From Clostridiales bacterium (GTDB lineage: Bacteria; Bacillota; Clostridia; Christensenellales; Aristaeellaceae): a stretch of 44,767 nucleotides of DNA. The position numbers and the translations under genes are program-made. The notes under the pieces are model-generated. The model was not told the origin of the DNA and ran no database searches. It worked only from the letters and a program-made list of their open reading frames with translations. Where the stretch lies: the NCBI GenBank assembly GCA_004557905.1, contig SFFH01000030.1, positions 1 through 44,767 of the forward strand, read 5' to 3'. Of the stretch, positions 22,769-30,965 are shown piece after piece. Position 1 is the first letter of the stretch, and every line of letters starts with the position of its first letter.

Positions 22769-24076
22769 TCAGCCGCCGAAGGAGACGTCGCCCTCTTCCT
22801 CGGTCTCCATCACTGGCGCGTTGTTGTTCTTCGCAGCGCGCGGGGTGCGGGTCGGCTTCGGGGTGCGGGTCGGCTTCGGGGTAGCGGTCGGCTTCGGGGT
22901 GGCCTGCGCGGCAGCACCATCGATCTTCTCACCGGCGGTGACGATGACGGACTGCTCGTTGTCCACGATCTGGATGAAGGTCTTGCCAACCTTCAGCGCC
23001 AGCTCCTCGCCGTTCTCATCCAGGAAGACGAGGCGGGCGGACTGGGAATCAAAGTCGTCGGCCTGCTTGTCGCTGTGGGAACGGACCCAGGTGCCGCGGA
23101 TGTACTTGCCGTTCTGGAAGATCTCGGCAACGCCCTGACCGACGGTCTGGATGACCGGACGGGAGTTGTTGTTGTTGAACCAGGAGACGTCGGTACGCAT
23201 GATGATGACGTTCGCGTAGGAGGTCGACATGCCGTTGAGCGCGTCATAGTAGGCCTCGCCGTTGCGGTAGCGCTCGTACAGGCCGGTCATCTCGTTGTAC
23301 TTGTAGCTCGCGACATACTGCGGCTTGGTGGTCTTGTAGTTGATGGTGATCTCGGACACGTCCACGCCGGTTTCCAGACCGGTATCGGTGAACAGGAACG
23401 GACGCTTGACCGGCTCCGAGGTAAACTGGCTCGCGACGGCGTTCATGTCGATCTGAACGTTGTGCGGCGCGACGTGCTGGCCGTCATTCTCGCGATGGAA
23501 GAGATTGGCGTAGTTGCGCTCGGTGCCCTCGATGAACGGGAAGACCCAGCGGCCGCCCTGGCGCGCATCCGGATGCATCTTCAGCGCCCAGCTGTCTACG
23601 TCGACGACGAGCAGGCCGGCGTTCACGACGGTGTTCTGCCAGCCGTAGAAGACCCACGCGCTGTCCCAGATCTCACGCAGGGAAGCCATCGGGACGCGGC
23701 CGGAACGGACCGGGCCGGCGTAGCTCGGGATGTCGCCCATGAACAGCGCGAAAGCGCGGGTGGAGCCGTCCGCCTGGATCGGCATTTCAAAGATGATGTC
23801 CGCAGAAGAGACGCCCCAGTTCGGCAGCGCTTCCGGGTGCTGGTCGATATTGACGCCGATGGGGCGATAGCTACCGGACCAGACCTCGCCGGTCAGCGGG
23901 TTGATGCCGTCAACAACCTCGTTTTCACCGGGAATGTCCACCGTGATCTTGCGGGAGGACGTGATGCCCTTGGCGGGCAGCTCCAGGTAATAGGATTCCT
24001 CCGCAATGGCAAGGCCGGTCACGCAAAGGGAAAGAACCAGCGCAGCCATCATGATCCACTTGATCGTGCGATGCAA
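22769..24076 (-). CDS. DUF3048 (YerB-like) exported protein
   Basis: The 435-residue protein begins with a signal sequence (HRTIKWIMMAALVLSLCVTG, cleavage possible after LAIA). It then carries the two DUF3048 parts: NPLTGEVWSGSYRPIGVNID, WGVSSADIIFEMPIQADGST, GDIPSYAGPVRSGRVPMASL and, later, ARLVFLDENGEELALKVGKTF. YerB-type proteins are extracytoplasmic with unknown biochemical role. The C-terminus ends in a TPKPT/TPKPTR repeat and an acidic tail, like a wall-spanning linker. The start is TTG 24076, with GGAGG eight bases upstream; earlier in-frame starts lack a ribosome site and would spoil the signal peptide. Asn, Ser and Thr content is high, as usual for secreted proteins. Confidence 0.9.
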   Translation of the reverse strand: MHRTIKWIMMAALVLSLCVTGLAIAEESYYLELPAKGITSSRKITVDIPGENEVVDGINPLTGEVWSGSYRPIGVNIDQHPEALPNWGVSSADIIFEMPIQADGSTRAFALFMGDIPSYAGPVRSGRVPMASLREIWDSAWVFYGWQNTVVNAGLLVVDVDSWALKMHPDARQGGRWVFPFIEGTERNYANLFHRENDGQHVAPHNVQIDMNAVASQFTSEPVKRPFLFTDTGLETGVDVSEITINYKTTKPQYVASYKYNEMTGLYERYRNGEAYYDALNGMSTSYANVIIMRTDVSWFNNNNSRPVIQTVGQGVAEIFQNGKYIRGTWVRSHSDKQADDFDSQSARLVFLDENGEELALKVGKTFIQIVDNEQSVIVTAGEKIDGAAAQATPKPTATPKPTRTPKPTRTPRAAKNNNAPVMETEEEGDVSFGG

Positions 24077-24122
24077 AATAAACACCTCCACACATGTTGA
24101 GAAAAGAAATATTACCTTACCT

Positions 24123-24151
24123 ATCATAACGCAAAAACCCGTTTCTTGCAA
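24123..24151 (-). promoter_or_regulatory. Promoter of the DUF3048 gene
   Basis: On the minus strand TTGCAA (24146-24151) and TATGAT (24123-24128), spacer 17. Confidence 0.65.
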
Positions 24152-24250
24152 GCTATTTCGATACAAAAGATGGTTTTCCCGCCAAGTCTCTGATCAGGGC
24201 GCGCCCCATGCCGTAAGAAGCTGCATGCGAGCGGAGGGGCAAGTTGGACA

Positions 24251-24302
24251 ATTTGCAGGAAATACAAATGAAATGTGCAAATGAAAGTGATGAATTGCAA
24301 AT
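24251..24302. repeat. TGCAAAT heptamer cluster between divergent promoters
   Basis: ATTTGCA (24251-24257), TGCAAAT (24276-24282) and TGCAAAT (24296-24302); the last two are 20 bases apart. The rest of the 320-base gap (24077-24398) holds the two divergent promoters and no gene. A regulator-binding array is possible. Confidence 0.4.
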
Positions 24303-24319
24303 AATGGGAAAAATATGGG

Positions 24320-24348
24320 TTGCAAAAACGGCAAAGCGGTCGTATAAT
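24320..24348 (+). promoter_or_regulatory. Promoter of the aminotransferase gene
   Basis: TTGCAA (24320-24325) and TATAAT (24343-24348), spacer 17. Confidence 0.8.
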
Positions 24349-24398
24349 AATCACGAAATTCATTTTAGGTATTTTTGAGCCCGAAGGAGGAGTTCGGT

Positions 24399-25652
24399 TT
24401 GTCTCTTGAACTTTCCCGCGTGTGCAGCGCGATTTCCCCGTCCCCGACCCTGGCGATCGACGCGAAGGCCAAGGAGATGGCAGCCAATGGCCGTGATGTC
24501 GTCTCCTTCTGCGCCGGTGAGCCGGACTTTGTGACGCCCCAGTACATCCGTACCGCAGCGCATGAGGCGCTGGATATGGGCCTGACCAAGTACACCCCGG
24601 CGGCGGGCACGCTGGCGCTGCGGCAGGCGATCTGCGACAAGCTGCTGTGCGACAATGCGCTGTCCTATACGCCGGCCCAGATTGTCGTTTCCAACGGCGC
24701 GAAGTTCTCCATCTATGCGGCGCTGTGCGCGCTGCTCAACCCCGGCGACGAGGTGATCATCCCCACGCCGTGCTGGGTTTCCTATCCGGAGATGGTCCGC
24801 CTGGCGGGCGGCGTGCCGGTGTTTGTGCAAACGAAGCGCGAGAACAACTATATCGCCGAGGCGCGCGATCTGGCACCCTTTGTGACCGAGCGCACGAAGG
24901 TGCTGCTGATCAACACGCCGGGCAACCCGACGGGCGCGGTCTTCAGCCGCGATCAGCTTCGCGAGATCGCCAAGCTGGCCGTGGCGCGCGGGTTCTATGT
25001 GATTTCCGATGAGATTTACGAGAAGCTCATCTATGACGGCGAGCAGCACACGTCCATCGCGTCCTTCGGCGAGGCGATCTACAACCAGACAATCGTCATC
25101 AACGGCATGTCCAAGGCCTACGCGATGACCGGCTGGCGCATCGGCTACGCGGCCGCGCCGGCGCCCATTGCCAAGATCATGGGCAGTCTGCAGAGCCAGG
25201 TGGCCTCCGGCTCCAACGCCATGGCGCAGTACGCTTCCGTCGAGGCGCTGACCAGCTTCAAGGGCGTGACCCAGGTGGAGGCAATGCGCGAGCAGTACGA
25301 CCGCCGCCGCAAATACATGGTTTCCCGCCTGAACGCCATGGAGGGCGTGCACTGCAACATGCCCAAGGGCGCGTTCTATGCGATGATGGACATCAGCGAG
25401 CTGTTTGGCAAATATTACGGCTATGTGCAGATCAACGATTCCATGAGCTTTGCCCAGATGCTGCTGGAGTACGCGGACGTGGCGGTCGTGCCGGGCAGCG
25501 CGTTCTGCTCCGAGGGCTTCTGCCGCCTGAGCTACGCGACGTCGCTGGAGAATATCCAGCGCGGCCTGGTGCGCATTGCGGCCTTTGTGGACGCCATGAC
25601 CGACGAGCCGCAGGAGCTGATCACGGATCTGCCGCAGGATCAGCACGAGTAA
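24399..25652 (+). CDS. Class I aminotransferase, aspartate aminotransferase (AspB) type
   Basis: This PLP enzyme (417 residues) transfers amino groups between amino acids and 2-oxo acids, most likely Asp/2-oxoglutarate. It shows the Iβ/AspB-type N-terminus (RVCSAISPSPTLAIDAKAKE), the substrate-contact loop FCAGEPDFVTPQYI, NTPGNPTGAVFSRDQL, the PLP-contact DEIYEKLIYDG and the Schiff-base lysine in NGMSKAYAMTGWRIGY. The conserved Arg near FCRLSYATS binds the substrate carboxylate. The start is TTG 24399, six bases after AAGGAGGAG; a TTG 24 bases earlier would put the ribosome site inside the gene. It is monocistronic. Substrate preference within the family is not certain. Confidence 0.9.
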   Translation: MSLELSRVCSAISPSPTLAIDAKAKEMAANGRDVVSFCAGEPDFVTPQYIRTAAHEALDMGLTKYTPAAGTLALRQAICDKLLCDNALSYTPAQIVVSNGAKFSIYAALCALLNPGDEVIIPTPCWVSYPEMVRLAGGVPVFVQTKRENNYIAEARDLAPFVTERTKVLLINTPGNPTGAVFSRDQLREIAKLAVARGFYVISDEIYEKLIYDGEQHTSIASFGEAIYNQTIVINGMSKAYAMTGWRIGYAAAPAPIAKIMGSLQSQVASGSNAMAQYASVEALTSFKGVTQVEAMREQYDRRRKYMVSRLNAMEGVHCNMPKGAFYAMMDISELFGKYYGYVQINDSMSFAQMLLEYADVAVVPGSAFCSEGFCRLSYATSLENIQRGLVRIAAFVDAMTDEPQELITDLPQDQHE

Positions 25653-25668
25653 AACACAGAATAAACAG

Positions 25669-25697
25669 AACGGCTTCGCATGGGCGGAGCCGTTTTT
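25669..25697 (+). terminator. Terminator of the aminotransferase gene
   Basis: AACGGCTTCGC (25669-25679) pairs with GCGGAGCCGTT (25684-25694), one G-U pair, followed by a T run. Confidence 0.9.
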
Positions 25698-25739
25698 AGG
25701 TAGGGGTCGAAGTTATGTGGAGGCAGTCAACGGTTATCG

Positions 25740-25769
25740 TTGACAGCGGCGGGGCAAACGTGCTAAAGT
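25740..25769 (+). promoter_or_regulatory. Promoter of the nitroreductase-like gene
   Basis: TTGACA (25740-25745) and TAAAGT (25764-25769), spacer 18. Confidence 0.6.
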
Positions 25770-25808
25770 ATAAAATACTGGATTCTATGATACAGGAGCG
25801 ATTGAACG

Positions 25809-26525
25809 ATGTTTGAACTGAAACTGGAAAAGAGCTGGTACGACGCCATCTATCGCCGCAGCTCTGTGCGCAAATACACCGGCGCGCCGGACAAGGCGCA
25901 GCTGGATCGCCTGGGCGTGCTGTGCCGCAAGCTGAGCTGGCAGGGCATCACCGTGCGCATGTTCAAGGGACCGGGCCTGCGCAGCAAGGTGAAGGGCACC
26001 GACGTGTACGCCGTCATCGTCGCCAAGAAGGGCACCCCGATGGAGCTGGAGGGCTTCATGGGCGAGGCGCTCGTGCTGGAGGCGACGAGCATGGGCCTGG
26101 GCGCCTGCTGGCTGGGCATGGGCTTCTATCCGGAGATCATCCGCCGCAATGTGAACCTGCAGAATGACGAGGAGGTTCACTGCGTCATCTCGCTGGGCAA
26201 GTGCGAGCAGCCTGCGTTCGCGCCCAAGCGCAAGGAGCTGGCGAAAATCTGCGGCAAGACCGAGGAGGAGCTGGCGGCCCTGGGCGTCTGGCAGAAGGAC
26301 GCCGTGCTCGCTGCGCGCCTTGCGCCCAGCGCCGTGAATCTCCAGCCCTGGAAGATCGAGGCGGACAAGAACAGCGTCAGCATTCTCGAGGCCAGCGTGA
26401 TCTACAAGAAGTATGCGCCGCTGGACCGCGGCATCGCCATGCTGCACGCGGCGGTCGGCGCGTACCACGCGGGCCGCGAAGCCGTCTGGAAGAAGGTCGA
26501 CGGTGGCTACCAGATGCGCGCCTGA
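25809..26525 (+). CDS. Nitroreductase-like flavoprotein (TM1586-type)
   Basis: The 238-residue protein has the nitroreductase N-terminus that binds FMN phosphate (AIYRRSSVRKYTGAPDKAQL). A central region follows with EGFMGEALVLEATSMGLGAC, WLGMGFYPEII and CVISLGKCEQP, and late in the chain RLAPSAVNLQPWKIEADKN, which in this subfamily repeats the flavin-contact pattern. Two half-domains in one chain are typical of the putative nitroreductase TM1586 family. The physiological substrate is unknown. A ribosome site AGGAGCG lies about ten bases before ATG 25809. It is monocistronic, between its own promoter and terminator. Confidence 0.83.
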   Translation: MFELKLEKSWYDAIYRRSSVRKYTGAPDKAQLDRLGVLCRKLSWQGITVRMFKGPGLRSKVKGTDVYAVIVAKKGTPMELEGFMGEALVLEATSMGLGACWLGMGFYPEIIRRNVNLQNDEEVHCVISLGKCEQPAFAPKRKELAKICGKTEEELAALGVWQKDAVLAARLAPSAVNLQPWKIEADKNSVSILEASVIYKKYAPLDRGIAMLHAAVGAYHAGREAVWKKVDGGYQMRA

Positions 26526-26545
26526 CGAATCCCTTACAAATCATG

Positions 26546-26574
26546 AAAGACATCGCTTCGGCGGTGTCTTTTTT
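26546..26574 (+). terminator. Terminator of the nitroreductase-like gene
   Basis: AAAGACATCGC (26546-26556) pairs with GCGGTGTCTTT (26561-26571) around TTCG, followed by T residues to 26574. Confidence 0.92.
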
Positions 26575-26632
26575 GATCAGCAGGAAATAGCGCAAAACGC
26601 TTGCAGCGAGCATCGGGCGGCTTGATTTTGAC

Positions 26633-26674
26633 AAGCTGTTCGGAAGTGGGAGCGGGCACTGTCCGCTTTTCTGT
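26633..26674. repeat. Dispersed intergenic repeat, copy 2
   Basis: AAGCTGTTCGGAAGTG (26633-26648) and CCGCTTTTCTGT (26663-26674), as in copy 1 at 22667-22705. In this copy AGCGG (26651-26655) can pair with CCGCT (26663-26667), just before TTTCT. Confidence 0.65.
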
Positions 26675-26746
26675 ATGCAGGGAGCGGATGTGCCGAATGA
26701 AACAGCGCGCTCAAGGGAAACGTAATGGAAAAAGGAGGCGCGTCCC

Positions 26747-27472
26747 TTGCTCACCGGTATCCTTCGCACGATCATCCTTTTCTTCGTGACCACCGTCGTG
26801 CTGCGGCTGATGGGCAAGCGGCAGCTGGCGCAGCTTCAGCCATACGAGGTCGTCATCACGCTGATGATTTCCGATCTGGCGACGCAGCCGATGGGCGACG
26901 TGGAGATCCCGCTGCTGGGCGGGCTGATCGCCATCCTCACGCTGCTGCTGATGCACAGCCTGCTGAGCCTGCTCTCCTTCTGGAGCATCCGCCTGCGCGC
27001 GATCATCTGCGGCAGGCCGAGCGTGCTGGTGCGCAACGGGCGCATCTGCGAGGACGAGCTGTCCCGGCTGTGCTTTGACCTGTCGGACCTGATGGAGGGC
27101 ATCCGTTCTCAGGGCCTCAGCGGCCTGCATGAGACGGGCAGCGTGATCCTGGAGACCAACGGCGCGCTGAGCGTGTTTCCCGCGTCGGAGAACCGGCCGG
27201 TGACCCGCGGGGAGCAGGGCTTGCCGCCGCAGTATGACGGCATCCCGCTCACGCTCATCCTCGACGGCAAGCTGCAGGAGCGGACGCTGGCGCTGTCCGG
27301 GAAGGACGCGGGCTGGCTGCGGCGCATCCTCCAGGGGCAGGGCATTGAGCAGGATAAGGACGTGCTCATCGCGCTGTTGAACACGCAGGGCGAGCTGCTC
27401 ATCCAGGAAAAGGGAAAAAGCGGCCGGCTGATCCGCGTGCAGGCCATGCCGGCGGGCGAGGTGAGGTGGTAA
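26747..27472 (+). CDS. DUF421 (YetF-type) membrane protein
   Basis: This 241-residue protein has three N-terminal membrane segments (LRTIILFFVTTVVLRLMGKR, EVVITLMISDLATQP, LLGGLIAILTLLLMHSLLSL) and then the cytosolic DUF421 domain. The domain contains the signature segment IICGRPSVLVRNGRICEDEL with SDLMEGIRSQGLSGLHETGS and the strand AVLETNG-like VILETNGALSVFP. Family members are implicated in spore or envelope properties in Bacilli, but the activity is not known. The start is TTG 26747, eight bases after AAAGGAGG. It is followed after one base by the DUF4363 gene; this pair is recurrent in Clostridia. Confidence 0.9.
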   Translation: MLTGILRTIILFFVTTVVLRLMGKRQLAQLQPYEVVITLMISDLATQPMGDVEIPLLGGLIAILTLLLMHSLLSLLSFWSIRLRAIICGRPSVLVRNGRICEDELSRLCFDLSDLMEGIRSQGLSGLHETGSVILETNGALSVFPASENRPVTRGEQGLPPQYDGIPLTLILDGKLQERTLALSGKDAGWLRRILQGQGIEQDKDVLIALLNTQGELLIQEKGKSGRLIRVQAMPAGEVRW

Positions 27473-27473
27473 T

Positions 27474-27857
27474 ATGAGCAGGAAGATCATCACGATGGCC
27501 GTGACGCTGGCGCTGCTGGCCGCGCTGTGCGTGGTGGAGCAGATCGTCGTGCACAGGATTACCAGCGCGGCGCTTGAGCGGACGCAGGGCATTCTTTCTG
27601 ACATCCGCGCGGACGCGTTTGAGCAGGCACAAGAAAAAGCCCACGCCCTGTATCAGGCGTGGGACGAGGAAGCCAGCAAGCTGGAGGTCATGGTTGATCA
27701 CGGATCGACGGACGAGGTGCGCTACGCGCTCTCCCGCCTCCTGGCCGCGCTGGAGAGCCGGGACAAGGCCTCTGCGCTGATTTACGCCGGAGAGCTGGAG
27801 GGCGGCATCGAGCACGTCTACGAGCGGCAGGAGTTCACCCTGCAGAACACATTTTAG
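27474..27857 (+). CDS. DUF4363 family protein
   Basis: The 127-residue protein has an N-terminal membrane anchor (about residues 5-24, IITMAVTLALLAALCVVEQI) and a helical extracytoplasmic domain rich in Glu, Ala and Leu (ILSDIRADAFEQAQEKAHAL, YALSRLLAALESRDKASALI). The pattern of DUF4363 is clear and it follows DUF421, its usual genomic partner. The ribosome site GAGGTGG lies in the end of the DUF421 gene, and the stop and start are separated by one base, so translation is coupled. Its own stop overlaps the stop of the opposite-strand HD gene by three to four bases. Function unknown. Confidence 0.85.
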   Translation: MSRKIITMAVTLALLAALCVVEQIVVHRITSAALERTQGILSDIRADAFEQAQEKAHALYQAWDEEASKLEVMVDHGSTDEVRYALSRLLAALESRDKASALIYAGELEGGIEHVYERQEFTLQNTF

Positions 27858-28432
27858 GCGTTCAGCGCCGCCATTTCGGCGATGATGGCCGCTTCGTCGG
27901 GCTTCATGGCCTCGAGCGTGCGGGAGAGCAGATCGTCGAGCTCCCAGCCGAGCATCTCAGCGCCCTGCGCGATGACCTCGCGGGAGCAGCCGGCGGCAAA
28001 GCCCTTCGACTTGTACTTCTTCTTGAGGCTCTTGAGGTCCATATCCGTGATGCTGCCGGAGGGACGCATCTTGGCGCACGCGCCGATCAGGCCGGTCAGC
28101 TCGTCGCAGGCGAAGAGCACCTTTTCCATCTCGTGCTCAGGCGCGACGTCCGTGCACAGTCCGTAGCCGTGGCACACGACGGCGTGAATCAGGCGCTCGT
28201 CGCAGCCGGCCTGCTGGAGCAGCTCGACGCACTTTTTGCAGTGCTCCTCCGGCCAGCGCTCAAAGTCGATGTCGTGCAGCAGGCCCACGATGGCCCAGAA
28301 ATCCGCTTCCTCGCCATAACCCAGCTCGGCGGCCATGCGGCGCATGACCTTGGATACGGTGAGCGCGTGGGTGATGTGGAACGGTTCGGTGTTGTATGTT
28401 CTCAGCAGGGAAAGTGCCTCATCATAGGTCAT
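27854..28432 (-). CDS. HD-domain phosphohydrolase
   Basis: The 192-residue protein has the HD-domain metal ligands in order: HITHALTVSKVMRRMA (first His), GLLHDIDFERWPEEH (HD pair), an AVVCHGYGLCTDV segment and FACDELTGLIGACAK with the last Asp. This resembles the HDIG-type hydrolases common in Clostridia, some of which act on nucleotides. No partner domain is fused, so it is a stand-alone metal-dependent phosphohydrolase of unknown substrate. The start ATG 28432 has AGGAAG about ten bases upstream. It converges on the DUF4363 gene with overlapping stops and no terminator in between. Confidence 0.88.
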   Translation of the reverse strand: MTYDEALSLLRTYNTEPFHITHALTVSKVMRRMAAELGYGEEADFWAIVGLLHDIDFERWPEEHCKKCVELLQQAGCDERLIHAVVCHGYGLCTDVAPEHEMEKVLFACDELTGLIGACAKMRPSGSITDMDLKSLKKKYKSKGFAAGCSREVIAQGAEMLGWELDDLLSRTLEAMKPDEAAIIAEMAALNA

Positions 28433-28470
28433 GGGGAAAAGACTTCCTTTCGTATGGGATGATTGCCTGT

Positions 28471-28499
28471 ATTATAGCAACTGCGCTCCGCGCTGTCAA
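28471..28499 (-). promoter_or_regulatory. Promoter of the HD hydrolase gene
   Basis: On the minus strand TTGACA (28494-28499) and TATAAT (28471-28476), spacer 17: full consensus. Confidence 0.88.
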
Positions 28500-28511
28500 T
28501 CAGATGCGGCA

Positions 28512-28540
28512 TTGACAAATCGCATCCATGTCTGTATAAT
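28512..28540 (+). promoter_or_regulatory. Promoter of the MATE-M28 operon
   Basis: TTGACA (28512-28517) and TATAAT (28535-28540), spacer 17: full consensus, back-to-back with the HD gene promoter 12 bases away. Confidence 0.88.
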
Positions 28541-28580
28541 GTCGGCATATTTGTGCGCATTCAGAGGATAAGGAAGCGAA

Positions 28581-29954
28581 ATGGCGATGCAGTCAAGTAC
28601 ACAGGCCAGCGCGGCGCAGGACGCGCCGCTGTTTGAACAGCGCGACATCCGCAGGCTCCTGCTGCCGCTGGTGATGGAGCAGTTCCTCGCGGTCTCCATG
28701 GGCATGGCGGACACGATGATGGTCTCCTCCGTGGGCGAGGCGGCGATCTCCGGCGTGAGCCTGGTGGACAGCGTCAACACGCTGATTCTGCAGGTGCTCC
28801 TCGCGCTGGCGACGGGCGGCGCGGTGGTGGCCAGCCAGTATCTGGGGCGCGGCGATGCGAGAAACGCGCGCAGGGGCGCGTCCCAGCTCTACGCCTGCCT
28901 GCTCATCGCCACCACGACGATGGCGCTGCTCTGCCTGGCGCTGTGCACGCCGCTGCTGCGGCTCGTCTTCGGCGCGATTGACGACACGGTGATGGGCTTT
29001 GCCAGAACGTATTTCCTGATCAGCGCGGTGTCCTATCCGTTCATGGGCATCTACGGCGCGGGCGCGGCGCTGTTCCGCGCGCAGGGCGACAGCCGCACCA
29101 GCATGTACGCGAGCCTGGTGATGAACGTGATCAACATCCTGGGCAACGCCCTGCTGATCTTCGCTTTTCATCTGGGCGTGCTCGGCGCGGCGCTGGCGAC
29201 GCTGGTGGGCCGCGTATTCGCCGCGATCTACGTCACCCGGCAGCTGCAGCGGCCGGGCAATCCGATGCGCATCGGCTCTCTGACGGAGCTGAAGCCAGAC
29301 GGCGCGTACATCCGCCGGATTCTGGCCATCGGCGTGCCCAACGGCCTGGAAAACGGCATGTTCCACTTCGGCAAGCTGATCCTCAGCAGCCTGGTGAGCA
29401 CACTGGGCACGGCGTCGATTGCGGCCAATGCGGTGGCCAATTCGCTCTCGAGCATGGCGAACATCCCCGGCAACGCCGTGTCGCTCGCCATGACGCCGGT
29501 GATCGGCCGGTGCCTGGGCGCGGGCCGGCGGGACGAGGCGAAGCGCTGTACCCTGCAGCTGATGAAGATCGCGTGCACCGGCCTTTTGCTGACCAATGCC
29601 TTGCTGTTCGTGCTGATTCCGTATCTGACGTCCTGGTTCAGTCTGTCGCAGGAGGCGGCGGAGATTGCAGTCTTTGTGCAGCGCTCGTTCAACGTGGTCA
29701 GCGTGGTGTTCTGGGCGGGCAGCTTCACGCTGCCCAACGCGCTGCGCGCCGGCGGCGACGCGAAGTTCACGATGACGGTGAGTATGATCAGTATGTGGCT
29801 GTTCCGCGTGCTGGCGTGCTATGTGTTTGTGCTGCACATGCACATGGGGCTGTTCGGCGTGTGGCTGGGCATGTACATCGACTGGGTGTGCCGCATGCTC
29901 TGCTTTGTGCTGCGCTTTGTCAGCGGGAAGTGGATGGATCACAAGGTCATTTGA
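28581..29954 (+). CDS. MATE-family efflux transporter
   Basis: The 457-residue protein is a multidrug/toxin extrusion transporter with twelve expected helices in two halves. Typical sequences are LLLPLVMEQFLAVSMGMADT near the start, the loop GGAVVASQYLGRGDARNARR, YPFMGIYGAGAALFRAQGDS, and in the second half SIAANAVANSLSSMANIPGN and MTPVIGRCLGAGRRDEAKRC. It uses Na+ or H+ gradients to expel cationic or other compounds; the substrate is unknown. ATG 28581 has AAGGAAG a few bases upstream. It is followed nine bases later by an M28 peptidase gene in the same operon. Confidence 0.93.
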   Translation: MAMQSSTQASAAQDAPLFEQRDIRRLLLPLVMEQFLAVSMGMADTMMVSSVGEAAISGVSLVDSVNTLILQVLLALATGGAVVASQYLGRGDARNARRGASQLYACLLIATTTMALLCLALCTPLLRLVFGAIDDTVMGFARTYFLISAVSYPFMGIYGAGAALFRAQGDSRTSMYASLVMNVINILGNALLIFAFHLGVLGAALATLVGRVFAAIYVTRQLQRPGNPMRIGSLTELKPDGAYIRRILAIGVPNGLENGMFHFGKLILSSLVSTLGTASIAANAVANSLSSMANIPGNAVSLAMTPVIGRCLGAGRRDEAKRCTLQLMKIACTGLLLTNALLFVLIPYLTSWFSLSQEAAEIAVFVQRSFNVVSVVFWAGSFTLPNALRAGGDAKFTMTVSMISMWLFRVLACYVFVLHMHMGLFGVWLGMYIDWVCRMLCFVLRFVSGKWMDHKVI

Positions 29955-29963
29955 GGAAAGACG

Positions 29964-30809
29964 ATGGAAGAAAAGGTGCTCATGGAGCAGCTGCGCGCAG
30001 CGCTGCTCGGGCAGCATGAGGTCCGAAGGACATTCAGGCAGAAGACAGCGTTCATCGCCTGGGTCCGCGCCTACGCCGAAGGACTGGGCGTCCGCGTCAC
30101 GGTCGAGGAGAGCGGCCAGATGATCCGCTCGCGCAACATCGTCTTCGGCGACGCAGACAAAGCGCGCACGATCATCACCGCGCACTATGATACCTGCACG
30201 TGGATGCCCACCGGCGCTGTCACCACGCCGGGCTGCTGGCCTCTCCTGGTGCTCACGGAGCTTGCGCAGCTGGTGCTGCTGCTGCCGCTGCTGGCGATCA
30301 TGTTCTTCGGCGTGTCCAACCCGCACACGGCGAACGACAACACCTCCGGCGTGCTGCTCGTGCTCCTGCTGATGGCGCGTCTGAAGGACAGGCCGGACGT
30401 GGCGTTCGTGCTGTTTGACAATGAGGAGACCGGCCTGTGGGGCTCGCAGGCGTTCACGAAAGCGCATCCGCAGGCGGTAAGGCGGTTTCTGCTGAACCTT
30501 GACTGCGTGGGCGACGGCGATACGCTGCTGTATACCGGCATGCCGCGCGGCCTGCGCATGCCGCAGGCGATGCGGTTGCAAAAGGCCATGGAGTCGGTCG
30601 CGCCGCAGTACGGCATGCGGACCGCGACCGGGGCGTTTCCCAAATGGCTGTACCCGTCCGACCAGATGCTGTTCCCGCGCGGCACGGCGTTCGCGGCGCT
30701 CAAGGGAAAAAAGCTGCTGTACCTCAACCGGATTCACACGCCGCGGGATATGGTGCTTGAGGAGAGGAATATCTCTTGTCTGGCTGAGATTATTGAGCAA
30801 AGCATATAG
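29964..30809 (+). CDS. M28-family metallopeptidase
   Basis: The 281-residue protein has the zinc ligands of M28 aminopeptidases in order: TAHYDTC (His, Asp nearby), NPHTANDNTSGV (bridging Asp), LFDNEETGLWGSQAF (catalytic Glu and Glu ligand), NLDCVGDGD (Asp) and LNRIHTPRD (final His). A hydrophobic stretch between the first two motifs (LAQLVLLLPLLAIMFFG) is unusual for a soluble M28 enzyme and could insert into the membrane. There is no signal peptide. The ribosome site GAGGAAAG precedes ATG 29964. It is co-transcribed with the MATE gene. Substrate unknown. Confidence 0.88.
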   Translation: MEEKVLMEQLRAALLGQHEVRRTFRQKTAFIAWVRAYAEGLGVRVTVEESGQMIRSRNIVFGDADKARTIITAHYDTCTWMPTGAVTTPGCWPLLVLTELAQLVLLLPLLAIMFFGVSNPHTANDNTSGVLLVLLLMARLKDRPDVAFVLFDNEETGLWGSQAFTKAHPQAVRRFLLNLDCVGDGDTLLYTGMPRGLRMPQAMRLQKAMESVAPQYGMRTATGAFPKWLYPSDQMLFPRGTAFAALKGKKLLYLNRIHTPRDMVLEERNISCLAEIIEQSI

Positions 30810-30816
30810 CGCACTT

Positions 30817-30856
30817 TACATCAAAACGGATGGCTTGTGCCATCCGTTTTGATGTA
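30817..30856. terminator. Bidirectional terminator, 18-bp perfect stem
   Basis: Bases 30817-30834 pair perfectly with 30839-30856 around TTGT. It lies between the convergent ends of the M28 gene and dnaE; short T runs flank it on either strand. Confidence 0.82.
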
Positions 30857-30906
30857 TTTCGCATATGTGTAGGTTTCGGCAATGAACGCGAAGCGAAGAA
30901 GGGAGT

Positions 30907-30927
30907 CCGAGGGATGAAATCCCTCGG
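30907..30927. other. Second hairpin in the M28-dnaE gap
   Basis: CCGAGGGAT (30907-30915) pairs with ATCCCTCGG (30919-30927) around GAA. No T run follows, so it is not a standard terminator. It lies in a 150-base gap (30810-30965) with no gene. Confidence 0.55.
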
Positions 30928-30965
30928 GCAGGTTTGGGCGGCAGCCCAATCGTTTCCATCTTCTG

